DNA of 64,000 nucleotides. It comes from Variovorax saccharolyticus (lineage in GTDB: Bacteria > Pseudomonadota > Gammaproteobacteria > Burkholderiales > Burkholderiaceae_C). The stretch is from positions 186,001 to 250,000 of the forward strand of contig NZ_JASZYT010000003.1 in assembly GCF_030316765.1 (NCBI RefSeq), read 5' to 3'. Under the pieces are notes generated by a model, which ran no database searches, was not told where the DNA came from, and saw nothing but the letters and a program-made list of their open reading frames with translations. The translations under genes were made by a program, and so were the position numbers. Shown here one piece after another: positions 55,265 to 63,736 of the stretch (the stretch's first letter is position 1; the number at the start of each line of letters is the position of its first letter).

Positions 55265-56461
55265 ATGAGCACGATCCGTCAGCGCACGGCATTTGCCGTT
55301 CTGTTCTGCGCCGCCACCGCCGCCTGGGCCCAGCAGCCCCCGGCCGAGGAACCCGGCTGGGCCAAGGGCCGGCCCAAGACCGAGGCCGCCACGCGGATGG
55401 CGCCGGTCCCGGCCTTCCCGATCCCGACCGCGGCCGACCAATTGCCGACAAAGAAGTTCAAGCTGCCACCGGGCTTCAAGGTCGAGACCTGGGCCTCGGG
55501 CGTGCTCGATGCGCGCGCACTGCGCCAGGGCGCCAAGGGCAATGTGTTCGTGAGCACGCTGTTCGTCGGCAGCAAGGTCTATGCGATCCCGGAGAAGGGT
55601 CCGCACGAACCCAAGACGATCATCGACAAGATGGAACTCGCCACCGGCATCGAGTACTACAAGGGCGCCCTCTACGTCGCGACCAGCAAGCAGATCCTGC
55701 GCTACGACAACGCCGAGGACAAGCTCGGCAACCTGGGTGCCCCGGTGGTGCTCAACGACAAGCTGCCGGGCGGCCAGGACCACAGCTGGCGCTACCTGCG
55801 CATTCACGACGACAAGCTCTACTACGCGGTCGGCGCGCCCTGCAATCTCTGCGATCCGGACGAGCGGCACGCGCGCATCTTCCGCATGAACCTGGACGGC
55901 AGCAACATCGAGACCGTGGCCCGCGGCGTGCGCAACACGGTCGGCTTCGACTTCGACCCGAAGACCGGCAATCTCTGGTTCACCGACAACGGCCGCGACT
56001 GGTTCAGCGAATCGCTGCCGAACGACGAACTCAACCAGATCACGGCCAAGGACCAGCACTTCGGCTACCCGTACTGCCACCAGGGCAACATCCTCGACGG
56101 CGAGTTCGGCTGGGGCAAGAGCTGCGACGACTATGCCAAGCCTGCCGCCCTGCTCGGCCCGCACGCCGGGGCGCTGGGACTCTCCTTCTACCGCGGCAAG
56201 ATGTTCCCGGCCAAGTACCAGGGCGCGATGTTCATCGCCCGCCACGGCCCGTGGAACCGCACCATCAAGTACGCCGACGTGGCGGTGGCCTGGCCCGACG
56301 GCAAGGGCGGCGCCCGGGTCGAGCCCTTCATGACCGGCTTCGTCGAGAACAACAGCTACCTCGGCCGGCCGGTCGACTTCCTGGTGCTCAAGGACGGCTC
56401 GATGCTGGTCAGCGACGACCACGCGGGCGCCATCTACCGCATCAGCTACGGCGGCAAATGA
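55265..56461 (+). CDS. PQQ-dependent soluble-type dehydrogenase (sorbosone/sugar dehydrogenase family), secreted
   Basis: A 398-residue beta-propeller enzyme with a signal peptide (TAFAVLFCAATAAWAQ). LPPGFKVETWASGVLDARAL, GARGVRNTVGFDFDP-like wording (ARGVRNTVGFDFDPKTGNLWFTD, residues about 220-242), and FIARHGPWNR are characteristic of the L-sorbosone/soluble glucose dehydrogenase fold. It should oxidise a sugar, aldehyde or alcohol in the periplasm and pass electrons to a cytochrome c. The next gene encodes a dihaem cytochrome and overlaps by 4 bases, fitting that electron route. The substrate is unknown. Confidence 0.85.
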   Translation: MSTIRQRTAFAVLFCAATAAWAQQPPAEEPGWAKGRPKTEAATRMAPVPAFPIPTAADQLPTKKFKLPPGFKVETWASGVLDARALRQGAKGNVFVSTLFVGSKVYAIPEKGPHEPKTIIDKMELATGIEYYKGALYVATSKQILRYDNAEDKLGNLGAPVVLNDKLPGGQDHSWRYLRIHDDKLYYAVGAPCNLCDPDERHARIFRMNLDGSNIETVARGVRNTVGFDFDPKTGNLWFTDNGRDWFSESLPNDELNQITAKDQHFGYPYCHQGNILDGEFGWGKSCDDYAKPAALLGPHAGALGLSFYRGKMFPAKYQGAMFIARHGPWNRTIKYADVAVAWPDGKGGARVEPFMTGFVENNSYLGRPVDFLVLKDGSMLVSDDHAGAIYRISYGGK

Positions 56462-57123
56462 GGAGAGCGGCCGCAGCACACGCCATCGCGATCGCGGCCG
56501 CCCTGCTCGGGCTCGCGGCGCAGCCCGCCGTGGCCCAGGGCAAGCCGGGTGCCCCGGCCGGCCCGGGCGGCTATGGACAGCGCTACGCGGCGCTGTGCGC
56601 GGCCTGCCACGGCGCCAACGGCCGCAGCGACATGCCGGGCACGCCCGCACTGGCCGGCCAGCATTCCTTCTACGCGATCACGCAGCTCTTCCTGTTCCGC
56701 GAGGGCCGGCGCGCCAACGAGGCGATGTCGGCGGTGGCCAAGACCATGAACGACACCGACCTGCGCGGCTTCTCCGATTTCATCGCCACGCTGCCGCCGG
56801 TGCCGGCGCCGCCGCCGGCCACGCCGCCCGACGCCGCGCGCATGCTGCGCGGCCAGGCGCTGGCACAGGAGCACCGCTGCCTCAACTGCCACGGCGCCGA
56901 TCTCAGCGGCGGCCAGCAGGTGCCGCGCATCGCGCAGCAGCGCGAAGACTACCTGCAGCTGACGCTGCGCGAATTCAGCTCGGGCAAGCGCCCGGGCTAC
57001 ACCCAGGCCATGGGTGCGGCGCTGAGCGGCATTCCGGTCGCCGACCTCGACACCCTCGCCTACTACATCGCGCGCTTTCCCGGCGCCGCCCCGTCCACGC
57101 CACCCAAGCCATCCGGCAAATAG
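56458..57123 (+). CDS. Dihaem cytochrome c (c4-like), periplasmic
   Basis: A 221-residue protein with a signal peptide ending at AVAQ and two haem-binding sites: CAACH (47-51) and CLNCH (141-145). The halves repeat, as in cytochrome c4 (GQHSFYAITQLFLFREGRR in the first half). Its ATG overlaps the dehydrogenase stop. It probably accepts electrons from the PQQ enzyme and passes them to a terminal oxidase. The following ior gene starts 11 bases downstream. Confidence 0.9.
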   Translation: MRRAAAAHAIAIAAALLGLAAQPAVAQGKPGAPAGPGGYGQRYAALCAACHGANGRSDMPGTPALAGQHSFYAITQLFLFREGRRANEAMSAVAKTMNDTDLRGFSDFIATLPPVPAPPPATPPDAARMLRGQALAQEHRCLNCHGADLSGGQQVPRIAQQREDYLQLTLREFSSGKRPGYTQAMGAALSGIPVADLDTLAYYIARFPGAAPSTPPKPSGK

Positions 57124-57134
57124 GAAGCCCTCTC

Positions 57135-59288
57135 TTGGAAGTCTCATTCAGCAAGGAAATCGAGGCGCTGCGCCTCGGCGCCGGCGACACCTTTCACGGC
57201 GAGGGCATCCTCGCGATCACCAAGGGCCTGCTGCAGTCCGGCGTGGCCTACGTCGGCGGCTACCAGGGCGCGCCGGTGTCGCACCTGCTCGACGTCATGG
57301 TGCAGGCCAAGCCCTACATGGACGAACTCGGCGTGCACGTCGAGGCCTGCTCCAACGAAGCCTCGGCGGCAGCCATGCTCGGCGCCTCGATCCACTATCC
57401 GCTGCGCGGCGCCGTCACCTGGAAGTCGATAGTCGGCACCAACGTGGCGGCCGATGCGCTGTCCAACCTGTCGTCGCCCGGCGTCAAGGGCGGCGTGCTG
57501 ATCGTGGTCGGCGAGGACTACGGCGAAGGCGCCTCGGTGATCCAGGAGCGCACCCATGCCTACGCGCTGAAGTCCAGCATGTGCCTGCTCGACCCGCGGC
57601 CCGACCTGGCCGTGATGGTGGACATGGTCGAGCACGGCTTCCGGCTGTCGGAGGCTTCCAACATGCCCTGCATGATGGAGCTGCGCATCCGCACCTGCCA
57701 CGTGCGCGGCAGTTTCGAATGCAAGGACAACCTGCCGCCGGCGATCTCCACCCGGGCCCTGATCGAGGAGCCGGCCGGCTTCGATTACATGCGGCTCGCG
57801 CACCCGCCGGTCACCTTCCGCCACGAGAAGCTCAAGGGCGAGGAGCGGCTGCCGGCCGCGCGCCGCTACATCGCCGAGCACAAGCTCAACGAACTGATCC
57901 CGGGCACGCATGCCGACCTCGGCATCGTGGTGCAGGGCGGTCTCTACAACGCGCTCATCCGCAGCCTGCAGCAGCTGGGGCTGGCGGATGCCTTCGGCGC
58001 CACCGACATCCCGCTGCTGGTGCTCAACGTCGCCTACCCGCTGGTGCCCGAGGAAGTGGCGGACTTCTGCGTCGGCAAGCGCGCGGTGCTGGTGGTCGAG
58101 GAGGGCCAGCCCGAATACATCGAGCAGGAGATCGCGACCTTGCTGCGCCGGCGCGACATCCAGACGCCGCTGCACGGCTGCGACATGCTGCCGGCCGCGG
58201 GCGAGTACGGCGTCGAGGTGCTGGCCACCGGCGCCGGCCGCTTCGCCGAGCGCTACCTGCCCGGCCATGCGCACGACTCGGCGCGGGCCTGGCTGGCGGG
58301 CAACATCGATCGCCGGGCCGCGGTCGCGACCCGGCTCGACGCGCCGCTGCCGAACCGGCCGCCGAGCTTCTGCATCGGCTGCCCCGAGCGGCCGGTGTTC
58401 GCGGCGCTCAAGCTGGCCCAGCAGGACAGTGGCCCGGTGCACATCGCGGCCGACATCGGCTGCCATGCCTTCGGCACTTTCGAACCCTTCTCGATGGGCC
58501 ATTCGATCCTCGGCTACGGCATGAGCCTGGCGAGCCGCGCCGGCGTGTCGCCGATGATGCAGCGCCGGGCGCTGTCGATCATGGGCGACGGCGGCTTCTG
58601 GCACAACGGCCTGCTCACGGGCGTGCAGAGCGCGCTCTTCAACGGCGACGACGCGGTGCTGCTGATCTTCAAGAACGGCTACACCTCGGCCACCGGCACG
58701 CAGGACATCATCTCGACGCCCGACGACGAGCTGAAGGAGCGCGCGGTCGACAAGCAGCAGAGCCTCGTCGACAAGAACCAGACCATCGAGGCCACGCTCA
58801 AGGGCCTGGGCGTGCAATGGCTGCGCACGGTCCACACCTACGACGTCGACAAGATGCGCAAGACGCTCAACGACGCCTTCACCAGCGACTTCAACGGCCT
58901 CAAGGTGATCGTCGCCGAGGGCGAATGCCAGCTCGAGCGGCAGCGCCGCATCAAGCCCTGGATCGCCAGCCTGCTGAAGCGCGGCGAACGCGTGGTGCGC
59001 GTGAAGTACGGCGTCGACGAGGATGTCTGCAACGGCGACCACGCCTGCATCCGGCTGTCGGGCTGCCCGACGCTGACGATCAAGGACAACCCCGACCCGC
59101 TCAAGGTCGACCCGGTGGCGGTGGTGATCGACGGCTGCGTCGGCTGCGGCCTGTGCGGCGCCAACGCCCACGCCGCCACGCTGTGCCCGAGCTTCTATCG
59201 CGCCGAAGTGGTGCAGAACCCCAAGTGGCACGAAAGACTGCTGCACGGCCTGCGCGGCGCGGTCGTGCGCGCCCTCCAACCGGCATGA
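57135..59288 (+). CDS. iorA: Indolepyruvate ferredoxin oxidoreductase alpha-type subunit (copy 2)
   Basis: A 717-residue paralogue of the protein at 28.5 kb, with the same domain order: GEGILAITKGLLQSGVAYVGGYQGAP, GDGGFWHNG at about 484, and a C-terminal cluster with Cys668, 671, 674 and 684. It too has the odd CNGDHACIRLSGCP spacing. I chose TTG 57135, which gives MEVSFSKEIEALRLG, parallel to MERSFAEEVKRLSLG of copy 1; no ATG fits. It should turn a 2-oxoacid into an acyl-CoA. Association with a PQQ dehydrogenase and cytochrome differs from copy 1. Confidence 0.88.
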   Translation: MEVSFSKEIEALRLGAGDTFHGEGILAITKGLLQSGVAYVGGYQGAPVSHLLDVMVQAKPYMDELGVHVEACSNEASAAAMLGASIHYPLRGAVTWKSIVGTNVAADALSNLSSPGVKGGVLIVVGEDYGEGASVIQERTHAYALKSSMCLLDPRPDLAVMVDMVEHGFRLSEASNMPCMMELRIRTCHVRGSFECKDNLPPAISTRALIEEPAGFDYMRLAHPPVTFRHEKLKGEERLPAARRYIAEHKLNELIPGTHADLGIVVQGGLYNALIRSLQQLGLADAFGATDIPLLVLNVAYPLVPEEVADFCVGKRAVLVVEEGQPEYIEQEIATLLRRRDIQTPLHGCDMLPAAGEYGVEVLATGAGRFAERYLPGHAHDSARAWLAGNIDRRAAVATRLDAPLPNRPPSFCIGCPERPVFAALKLAQQDSGPVHIAADIGCHAFGTFEPFSMGHSILGYGMSLASRAGVSPMMQRRALSIMGDGGFWHNGLLTGVQSALFNGDDAVLLIFKNGYTSATGTQDIISTPDDELKERAVDKQQSLVDKNQTIEATLKGLGVQWLRTVHTYDVDKMRKTLNDAFTSDFNGLKVIVAEGECQLERQRRIKPWIASLLKRGERVVRVKYGVDEDVCNGDHACIRLSGCPTLTIKDNPDPLKVDPVAVVIDGCVGCGLCGANAHAATLCPSFYRAEVVQNPKWHERLLHGLRGAVVRALQPA

Positions 59289-60913
59289 CGACGATGAACC
59301 GAACCCAACCGATCACGCTGCTGATCTGCGCCCTCGGCGGCGAAGGCGGCGGCGTGCTGACCGAATGGCTGGTCGATACCGCACGCCATGCGGGCTACGC
59401 GGCGCAGAGCACCTCGATCCCCGGCGTGGCGCAGCGCACCGGTGCCACCACCTACTACGTCGAGGTCTTCCCGATGCCGCTGGCCGAGCTCGACGGCCGC
59501 CGGCCGGTGTTCAGCCTGAGCCCGGTGCCGGGCGCGCTCGACGCCATCGTCTCGTCCGAACTGCTCGAGACCACGCGCCAGATCGGCAACGGCATGAGCG
59601 CGGCGCAACGCACCCTCGTCATCAGCTCGTCGGCCCGCACGCTGACCACCGCCGAGCGCATGCAGCCCGGCGACGGCCGCGCCGACGCGCAGCGCCTGCT
59701 CGAGGTGGTCAAGGCCTTCAGCCGCGCGCACCATGTGTTCGACATGGGCGCGGCGGCGCGCGAGGCCGGGACCGTGGTCAGCGCCGTGATGCTCGGCGCG
59801 ATCGCCGGCAGCGGGCTTTTCCCCTTTCCGCGCGAGGCCTACGAACGGGTGGTGCGCGGCGGCGACGCCGGCGCTCCGGAGAAGATCGGCAAGATGGCCG
59901 CGGCCAGCCTGCGCGGCTTCGCGGCGGCCTTCGACGCGGTGAACACGCCGCGCGAGCAGGCCGCGATGGTCAGCCGCCTGCTGGACACCAGCGCCGACGA
60001 AAGCGCGCGGCCGCGGCCGCTGCCGCCGGCCGTCGCCGCACAGTTTCCGGCGCCGGTGCACGACCTGCTCGCGCTCGGCCATGCCCGTGTGCTCGACTAC
60101 CAGGACGCGGACTACGCCGCTCTCTACGTGGAGCGCCTGGCACGCGTGCTGGCCGCCGAGCGCGCCGCCGACCCGGCCGCGGCCGAAGGCTTCGCGACCA
60201 CGCGCGAGATGGCGCGCTGGCTCGCGCTGTGGATGGCCTTCGACGACATCGTGCGGGTGGCCGAGCTCAAGAGCCGGGCCAGCCGGGCGCAGCGCGTGCG
60301 CGGCGAGGTCCGGGCCGGCGAGCACGACATCGTCAGGGTCTACGACCACTTCAAGCCCGGCGCGCCCGAGTTCGCCGCGCTGCTGCCGGCCGCGCTCGCG
60401 CATCGCGTGACGGCCTGGGACCGGCGCCGCGCCACTCCCTGGGCCATGCCGCTCAAGATCGGCAGCCATTCGGTCGCCGGCATGACGGCGCTGCGCCTGC
60501 TGGCCTCGCTGCGCTGGCTGCGCAGGCGCGGCAGCCGCTTCGCCGAGGAACAGGCGCTGATCGACCGCTGGCTCGACGCCGTCGTCGCCGGCACGCGCGC
60601 CGACTGGCGCCTGGGCCACGAGGTGGCGCTCTGCGGCCGCCTCATCAAGGGCTACGGCAGCACCAACGAGCGCGGCAAGAGCAACCTGCTGCACGTGATC
60701 GACCACCTGGCGACGGCGCCCCTGTCCGACGGCTCGCCGGCCGCGCGCGCCACCGCGATCGCCGCCGCCCGCGAGGCCGCGCTGGCCGACGAGGCCGGCA
60801 ATGCGCTCGATGCGGCACTGGTGCGCCACGGCGCGCCGCCGCGGCCCGTGAAGGCGCAGCCGATCCGCTGGATGAAGCGGCCGCCCCAGTCCGCGGCCGG
60901 CCATCGCACCTGA
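59285..60913 (+). CDS. iorB: Indolepyruvate oxidoreductase beta-type subunit with DUF6537-like C-terminus (copy 2)
   Basis: A 542-residue partner of copy 2, with its ATG in the alpha-subunit stop. The N-terminal domain shows CALGGEGGGVLTEWL and SIPGVAQRTGATTYYVEVFP; the long C-terminal domain shows LWMAFDDIVRVAELKSR and KGYGSTNERGKSNLL, colinear with copy 1. The two beta subunits are clearly paralogous yet diverged along their length. A Bug receptor gene follows. Confidence 0.88.
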   Translation: MTTMNRTQPITLLICALGGEGGGVLTEWLVDTARHAGYAAQSTSIPGVAQRTGATTYYVEVFPMPLAELDGRRPVFSLSPVPGALDAIVSSELLETTRQIGNGMSAAQRTLVISSSARTLTTAERMQPGDGRADAQRLLEVVKAFSRAHHVFDMGAAAREAGTVVSAVMLGAIAGSGLFPFPREAYERVVRGGDAGAPEKIGKMAAASLRGFAAAFDAVNTPREQAAMVSRLLDTSADESARPRPLPPAVAAQFPAPVHDLLALGHARVLDYQDADYAALYVERLARVLAAERAADPAAAEGFATTREMARWLALWMAFDDIVRVAELKSRASRAQRVRGEVRAGEHDIVRVYDHFKPGAPEFAALLPAALAHRVTAWDRRRATPWAMPLKIGSHSVAGMTALRLLASLRWLRRRGSRFAEEQALIDRWLDAVVAGTRADWRLGHEVALCGRLIKGYGSTNERGKSNLLHVIDHLATAPLSDGSPAARATAIAAAREAALADEAGNALDAALVRHGAPPRPVKAQPIRWMKRPPQSAAGHRT

Positions 60914-60973
60914 ATGCCCGGCACGCCGGCCGCGCCGGCGCCCGATCCCGATCCAAAAAAGAGGAGACCTTCG

Positions 60974-61966
60974 ATGAACCACCAAGAACCCCGCTTCCGA
61001 CGACGCACCCTGTCGGCCTGCGCGCTCGCCGCGCTCCTGCTCGCCGCACCCGCCGCCGCGCTGGCCCAGGCCTGGCCGAGCAAGCCGATCAAGATCCTGG
61101 TCGGCTTTCCGCCTGGCGGCGTGGCCGACATCATGGCGCGCACGATCGCGCCGCTGATGTCCGAGACGCTCGGCCAGCCGGTGGTGGTCGAAAGCCGCGC
61201 CGGTGCCAACGGCAACGTGGCCGCCGATGCGGTGGCCAAGTCGCCGGCCGACGGCTACACCCTTGCGCTGACCAGCACCGGCATCGAGTCGGTCAATCCC
61301 TTCCTGTTCGGCAAGTCGGCCTTCGATCCCGACAAGGACCTGGCGCCGGTCGCCGCCACCGGCCGCATCCTGCTCTTCCTCACGACCCGGCCGGGGCTGC
61401 CCGCCAACGACGTCGATGCCTTCGTACGCCATGCCAAGGCCAATCCGGGCAAGCTGTCCTTCGGCTCCGCGGGCTCGGGCAGCACGCCGCACCTGGTGGG
61501 CGAGCTGTTCAAGCAGAGCGCCGGCATCTACGCCGTGCACGTGCCCTACCGCGGCGCGGCGCCGGCGCTGCAGGACCTGCTGGCCAGCCAGATCGACTTC
61601 TTCTTCGATCCGGGCATCTCGTTCGCGAACGTGCGCGCCGGCAAGCTCAAGATGCTGGCGGTGGCCAGCGCGCAGCGCTCGCCGCTCTTTCCCGATGTGC
61701 CCACCCTGGCCGAGCGCGGCTACAAGAACATGGACTACGACACCTGGTTCGGCCTGTTTGCGCCGGCGGCGACGCCGCCCGAAGTGCGGCTTCGGCTCAA
61801 CGCGGCGGTCAACAAGGCACTGGCCAACGAAGCCGTGCGCAACCGCTTCCGCGACGTCGGCGGCGAGGCGACACCGATGACGCCCGAGGCCTTCAAGGCC
61901 GTGGCACGCAAGGAGGCGGCGGTGTTCAGCCAGCTCATCAAGGACCGCAACATCCAGGCGGACTGA
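60974..61966 (+). CDS. Bug/TctC-type periplasmic solute receptor
   Basis: A 330-residue receptor. The signal peptide ends at ALAQ; AWPSKPIKILVGFPPGGVADIMAR is the Bug start; VAKSPADGYTLALTSTG and VHVPYRGAAPALQDLLA follow. GAGGAGACC precedes ATG 60974. It ends the second ior operon and may deliver the hydroxy- or oxo-acid that the operon consumes. No TctAB genes are nearby. Confidence 0.9.
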   Translation: MNHQEPRFRRRTLSACALAALLLAAPAAALAQAWPSKPIKILVGFPPGGVADIMARTIAPLMSETLGQPVVVESRAGANGNVAADAVAKSPADGYTLALTSTGIESVNPFLFGKSAFDPDKDLAPVAATGRILLFLTTRPGLPANDVDAFVRHAKANPGKLSFGSAGSGSTPHLVGELFKQSAGIYAVHVPYRGAAPALQDLLASQIDFFFDPGISFANVRAGKLKMLAVASAQRSPLFPDVPTLAERGYKNMDYDTWFGLFAPAATPPEVRLRLNAAVNKALANEAVRNRFRDVGGEATPMTPEAFKAVARKEAAVFSQLIKDRNIQAD

Positions 61967-62006
61967 GCCGCCCCCAAGGTAAACGCGAATAGCCGGCCCC
62001 GGACGA

Positions 62007-62017
62007 TTCTTATAGAA
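62007..62017. promoter_or_regulatory. Small dyad upstream of the TRAP transporter genes
   Basis: TTCT-TAT-AGAA is a perfect short dyad in an AT-rich patch (GATTCTTATAGAACATAA) 50 bases upstream of dctP. The patch is the likely promoter region of the TRAP operon and the dyad a possible operator. The short arms make this tentative. Confidence 0.35.
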
Positions 62018-62066
62018 CATAACCGGTTCGGCGCCCTGCCCATCGATCACGCCAGGAGACAAATTC

Positions 62067-63095
62067 ATGAAGCCTTCGCGCATCCAGACCGCCGCGGCGC
62101 TTGCCGCCGTGCTGTCCCTCTCGTGCCTGCCCGCCATGGCGCAGGACAAGCCGGTCAACCTCAAGATGTCGAGCTGGGTGCCGGCGCAGCACCCGCTGAA
62201 TCCGTCGCTGCAGGCCTGGGCCGACGACATCAAGAAGGCGTCCAACGGCACGATCACGGCAACGCTGTTTCCTTCCGAGCAGCTGGGCAAGGCCTTCGAC
62301 CACTACGACATGGCGCGCGACGGCATCGCCGATTTCGCCTACGTCAACCCGGGCTACCAGCCCGGCCGCTTCCCGATCATGGCCGGTGCCTCGCTGCCCT
62401 TCCTGTTCGCCAACGGCAAGGGGGGCTCGGCCGCGATCGACCAGTGGTATCGCCAGTACGCGGCCAAGGAGATGAAGGACGTGAAGTTCTGCTTCGCCTT
62501 CGTGCACGACCCGGGCACCTTCCACGCGCGCAAGAAGATCACCTTGCCGACCGACATCAAGGGCATGAAGATCCGTCCGGCGACCAGCACCATCGGCCAG
62601 ATGGTCACCTCGCTGGGCGGCACCAACGTGCAGGCCTCGGCGCCCGAGTCGCGCGACATGCTGGAGCGCGGCGTGGCCGACGCGATCACCTTCCCCTGGG
62701 GCTCGATCGGCCTCTTCGGCATCGACAAGGTGGTGAGCTTCCACATGGACGTGCCGCTCTACGTCACGCCCTTCGTCTGGGCCATGAACCAGAGCAAGTA
62801 CGACAGCATGTCGGCCGCGCAGAAGAAGGTGATCGACGACCACTGCACCAGCGAATGGGCCGAGAAGGTCGCCACGCCGTGGGCCGACTTCGAGTTCGCG
62901 GGCCGCGCCAAGATCGGCGGCCAGTCGGGCCACGAGATCTACAAGCTCACGCCCGAGCAGCTCGACGCCTGGCGCAAGGCGACCGCGCCCGGCGAGGCGC
63001 TGTGGGCCGAAGGCGTCAAGAAGGTCGGCCAGGATCCGAAGGCGGTGATGGATTCGCTGAAGGCCAGCCTGGCGAAGAACAAGTCGGCGCTCTGA
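62067..63095 (+). CDS. dctP: TRAP transporter substrate-binding protein (DctP type)
   Basis: A 342-residue extracytoplasmic receptor. The signal peptide (AALAAVLSLSCLPAMAQ) is followed by VNLKMSSWVPAQHPLNPSLQAWADDIKKAS, the DctP-family start, and GMKIRPATSTIGQMVTSLGG, the region with the carboxylate-binding arginine. AGGAGACAAATTC precedes the ATG. With dctQ and dctM downstream it forms a complete TRAP importer for an organic acid. Confidence 0.92.
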   Translation: MKPSRIQTAAALAAVLSLSCLPAMAQDKPVNLKMSSWVPAQHPLNPSLQAWADDIKKASNGTITATLFPSEQLGKAFDHYDMARDGIADFAYVNPGYQPGRFPIMAGASLPFLFANGKGGSAAIDQWYRQYAAKEMKDVKFCFAFVHDPGTFHARKKITLPTDIKGMKIRPATSTIGQMVTSLGGTNVQASAPESRDMLERGVADAITFPWGSIGLFGIDKVVSFHMDVPLYVTPFVWAMNQSKYDSMSAAQKKVIDDHCTSEWAEKVATPWADFEFAGRAKIGGQSGHEIYKLTPEQLDAWRKATAPGEALWAEGVKKVGQDPKAVMDSLKASLAKNKSAL

Positions 63096-63111
63096 GCCAC
63101 GCGGGGACCGG

Positions 63112-63654
63112 ATGACGAACGGGGCCGAGATGACCAAGCCGCGCGTCGGGATCATGGATCGGATGATCAACTCGATCGAGTGGCTGGCCGCCATGTTCGT
63201 GGGGATCGTCGCGCTCAACATCTTCCTGGCGGTGGTGCTGCGCAAGTTCTTCAACACCTCGATCCCCGATTCGTATGACTTCGGCCGGATGCTGCTGGGC
63301 ATCCTGATCTTCTGGGGCATCGCGGCCACCAGCTACCGCGGCGGCCACATCACGGTCGACCTGGTCTGGACCGCCGCCAGCCCGCGCATGAAGCGCTGGA
63401 TCGACGTCTTCGCGACGCTGGTGCTGCTGTTCGTGGTCGCGGTGCAGACCGCCATGCTGTTCGACAAGGTGCGCGGCACCTATGTCGACAACGTGCTGAC
63501 CTACGACATGAACATCCCGACCTGGCCCTTCTATGCGGTGGCCTGGCTGGGCGACGTCTCGGCCGTGGTGCTGATCGCGATCCGCACCTATCGATTGATC
63601 TTCCATCCCGAGTTGCTGCATGACGAGAAGCCGGAAATGAAAGCTGACGAATGA
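63112..63654 (+). CDS. dctQ: TRAP transporter small permease (DctQ type)
   Basis: A 180-residue membrane protein with four hydrophobic segments: LAAMFVGIVALNIFLAVVL, LLGILIFWGIAATSYRGGHITVD (family motif), VFATLVLLFVVAVQ and VAWLGDVSAVVLIAI. ATG 63112 is used; the ATG at 63130 is an alternative. It lies between dctP and dctM. Confidence 0.9.
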   Translation: MTNGAEMTKPRVGIMDRMINSIEWLAAMFVGIVALNIFLAVVLRKFFNTSIPDSYDFGRMLLGILIFWGIAATSYRGGHITVDLVWTAASPRMKRWIDVFATLVLLFVVAVQTAMLFDKVRGTYVDNVLTYDMNIPTWPFYAVAWLGDVSAVVLIAIRTYRLIFHPELLHDEKPEMKADE

Positions 63655-63685
63655 GCGCCGCGCCGGGCCGCCCCAAGCAAGATCC

Positions 63686-63732
63686 CGCCCCCTCGGGGGG
63701 CAGCGCAGCACACGAAGTGGCAAGCGTGGGGG
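63686..63732. repeat. GC-rich intergenic repeat, copy 2
   Basis: The CGCCCCCTCGGGGGGCAGCG hairpin block, CACGAAGTG and AAGCGTGGGGG appear in the same order as at 1081-1125, with a two-base length difference. It fills the gap between dctQ and dctM, so it interrupts an operon rather than ending one. This argues for a dispersed element over a terminator. Confidence 0.6.
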
Positions 63733-63736
63733 CACC

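Noticed and set aside
56595..57134. In-frame upstream extension of iorA copy 2 to an ATG at 56595
   Set aside because: The extension lies within the cytochrome c gene and has no homology. The TTG at 57135 gives an N-terminus that matches copy 1.
59195..62290. 1031-residue open frame on the minus strand
   Set aside because: It is antisense to iorB copy 2 and the Bug receptor; no recognisable motifs and biased composition.
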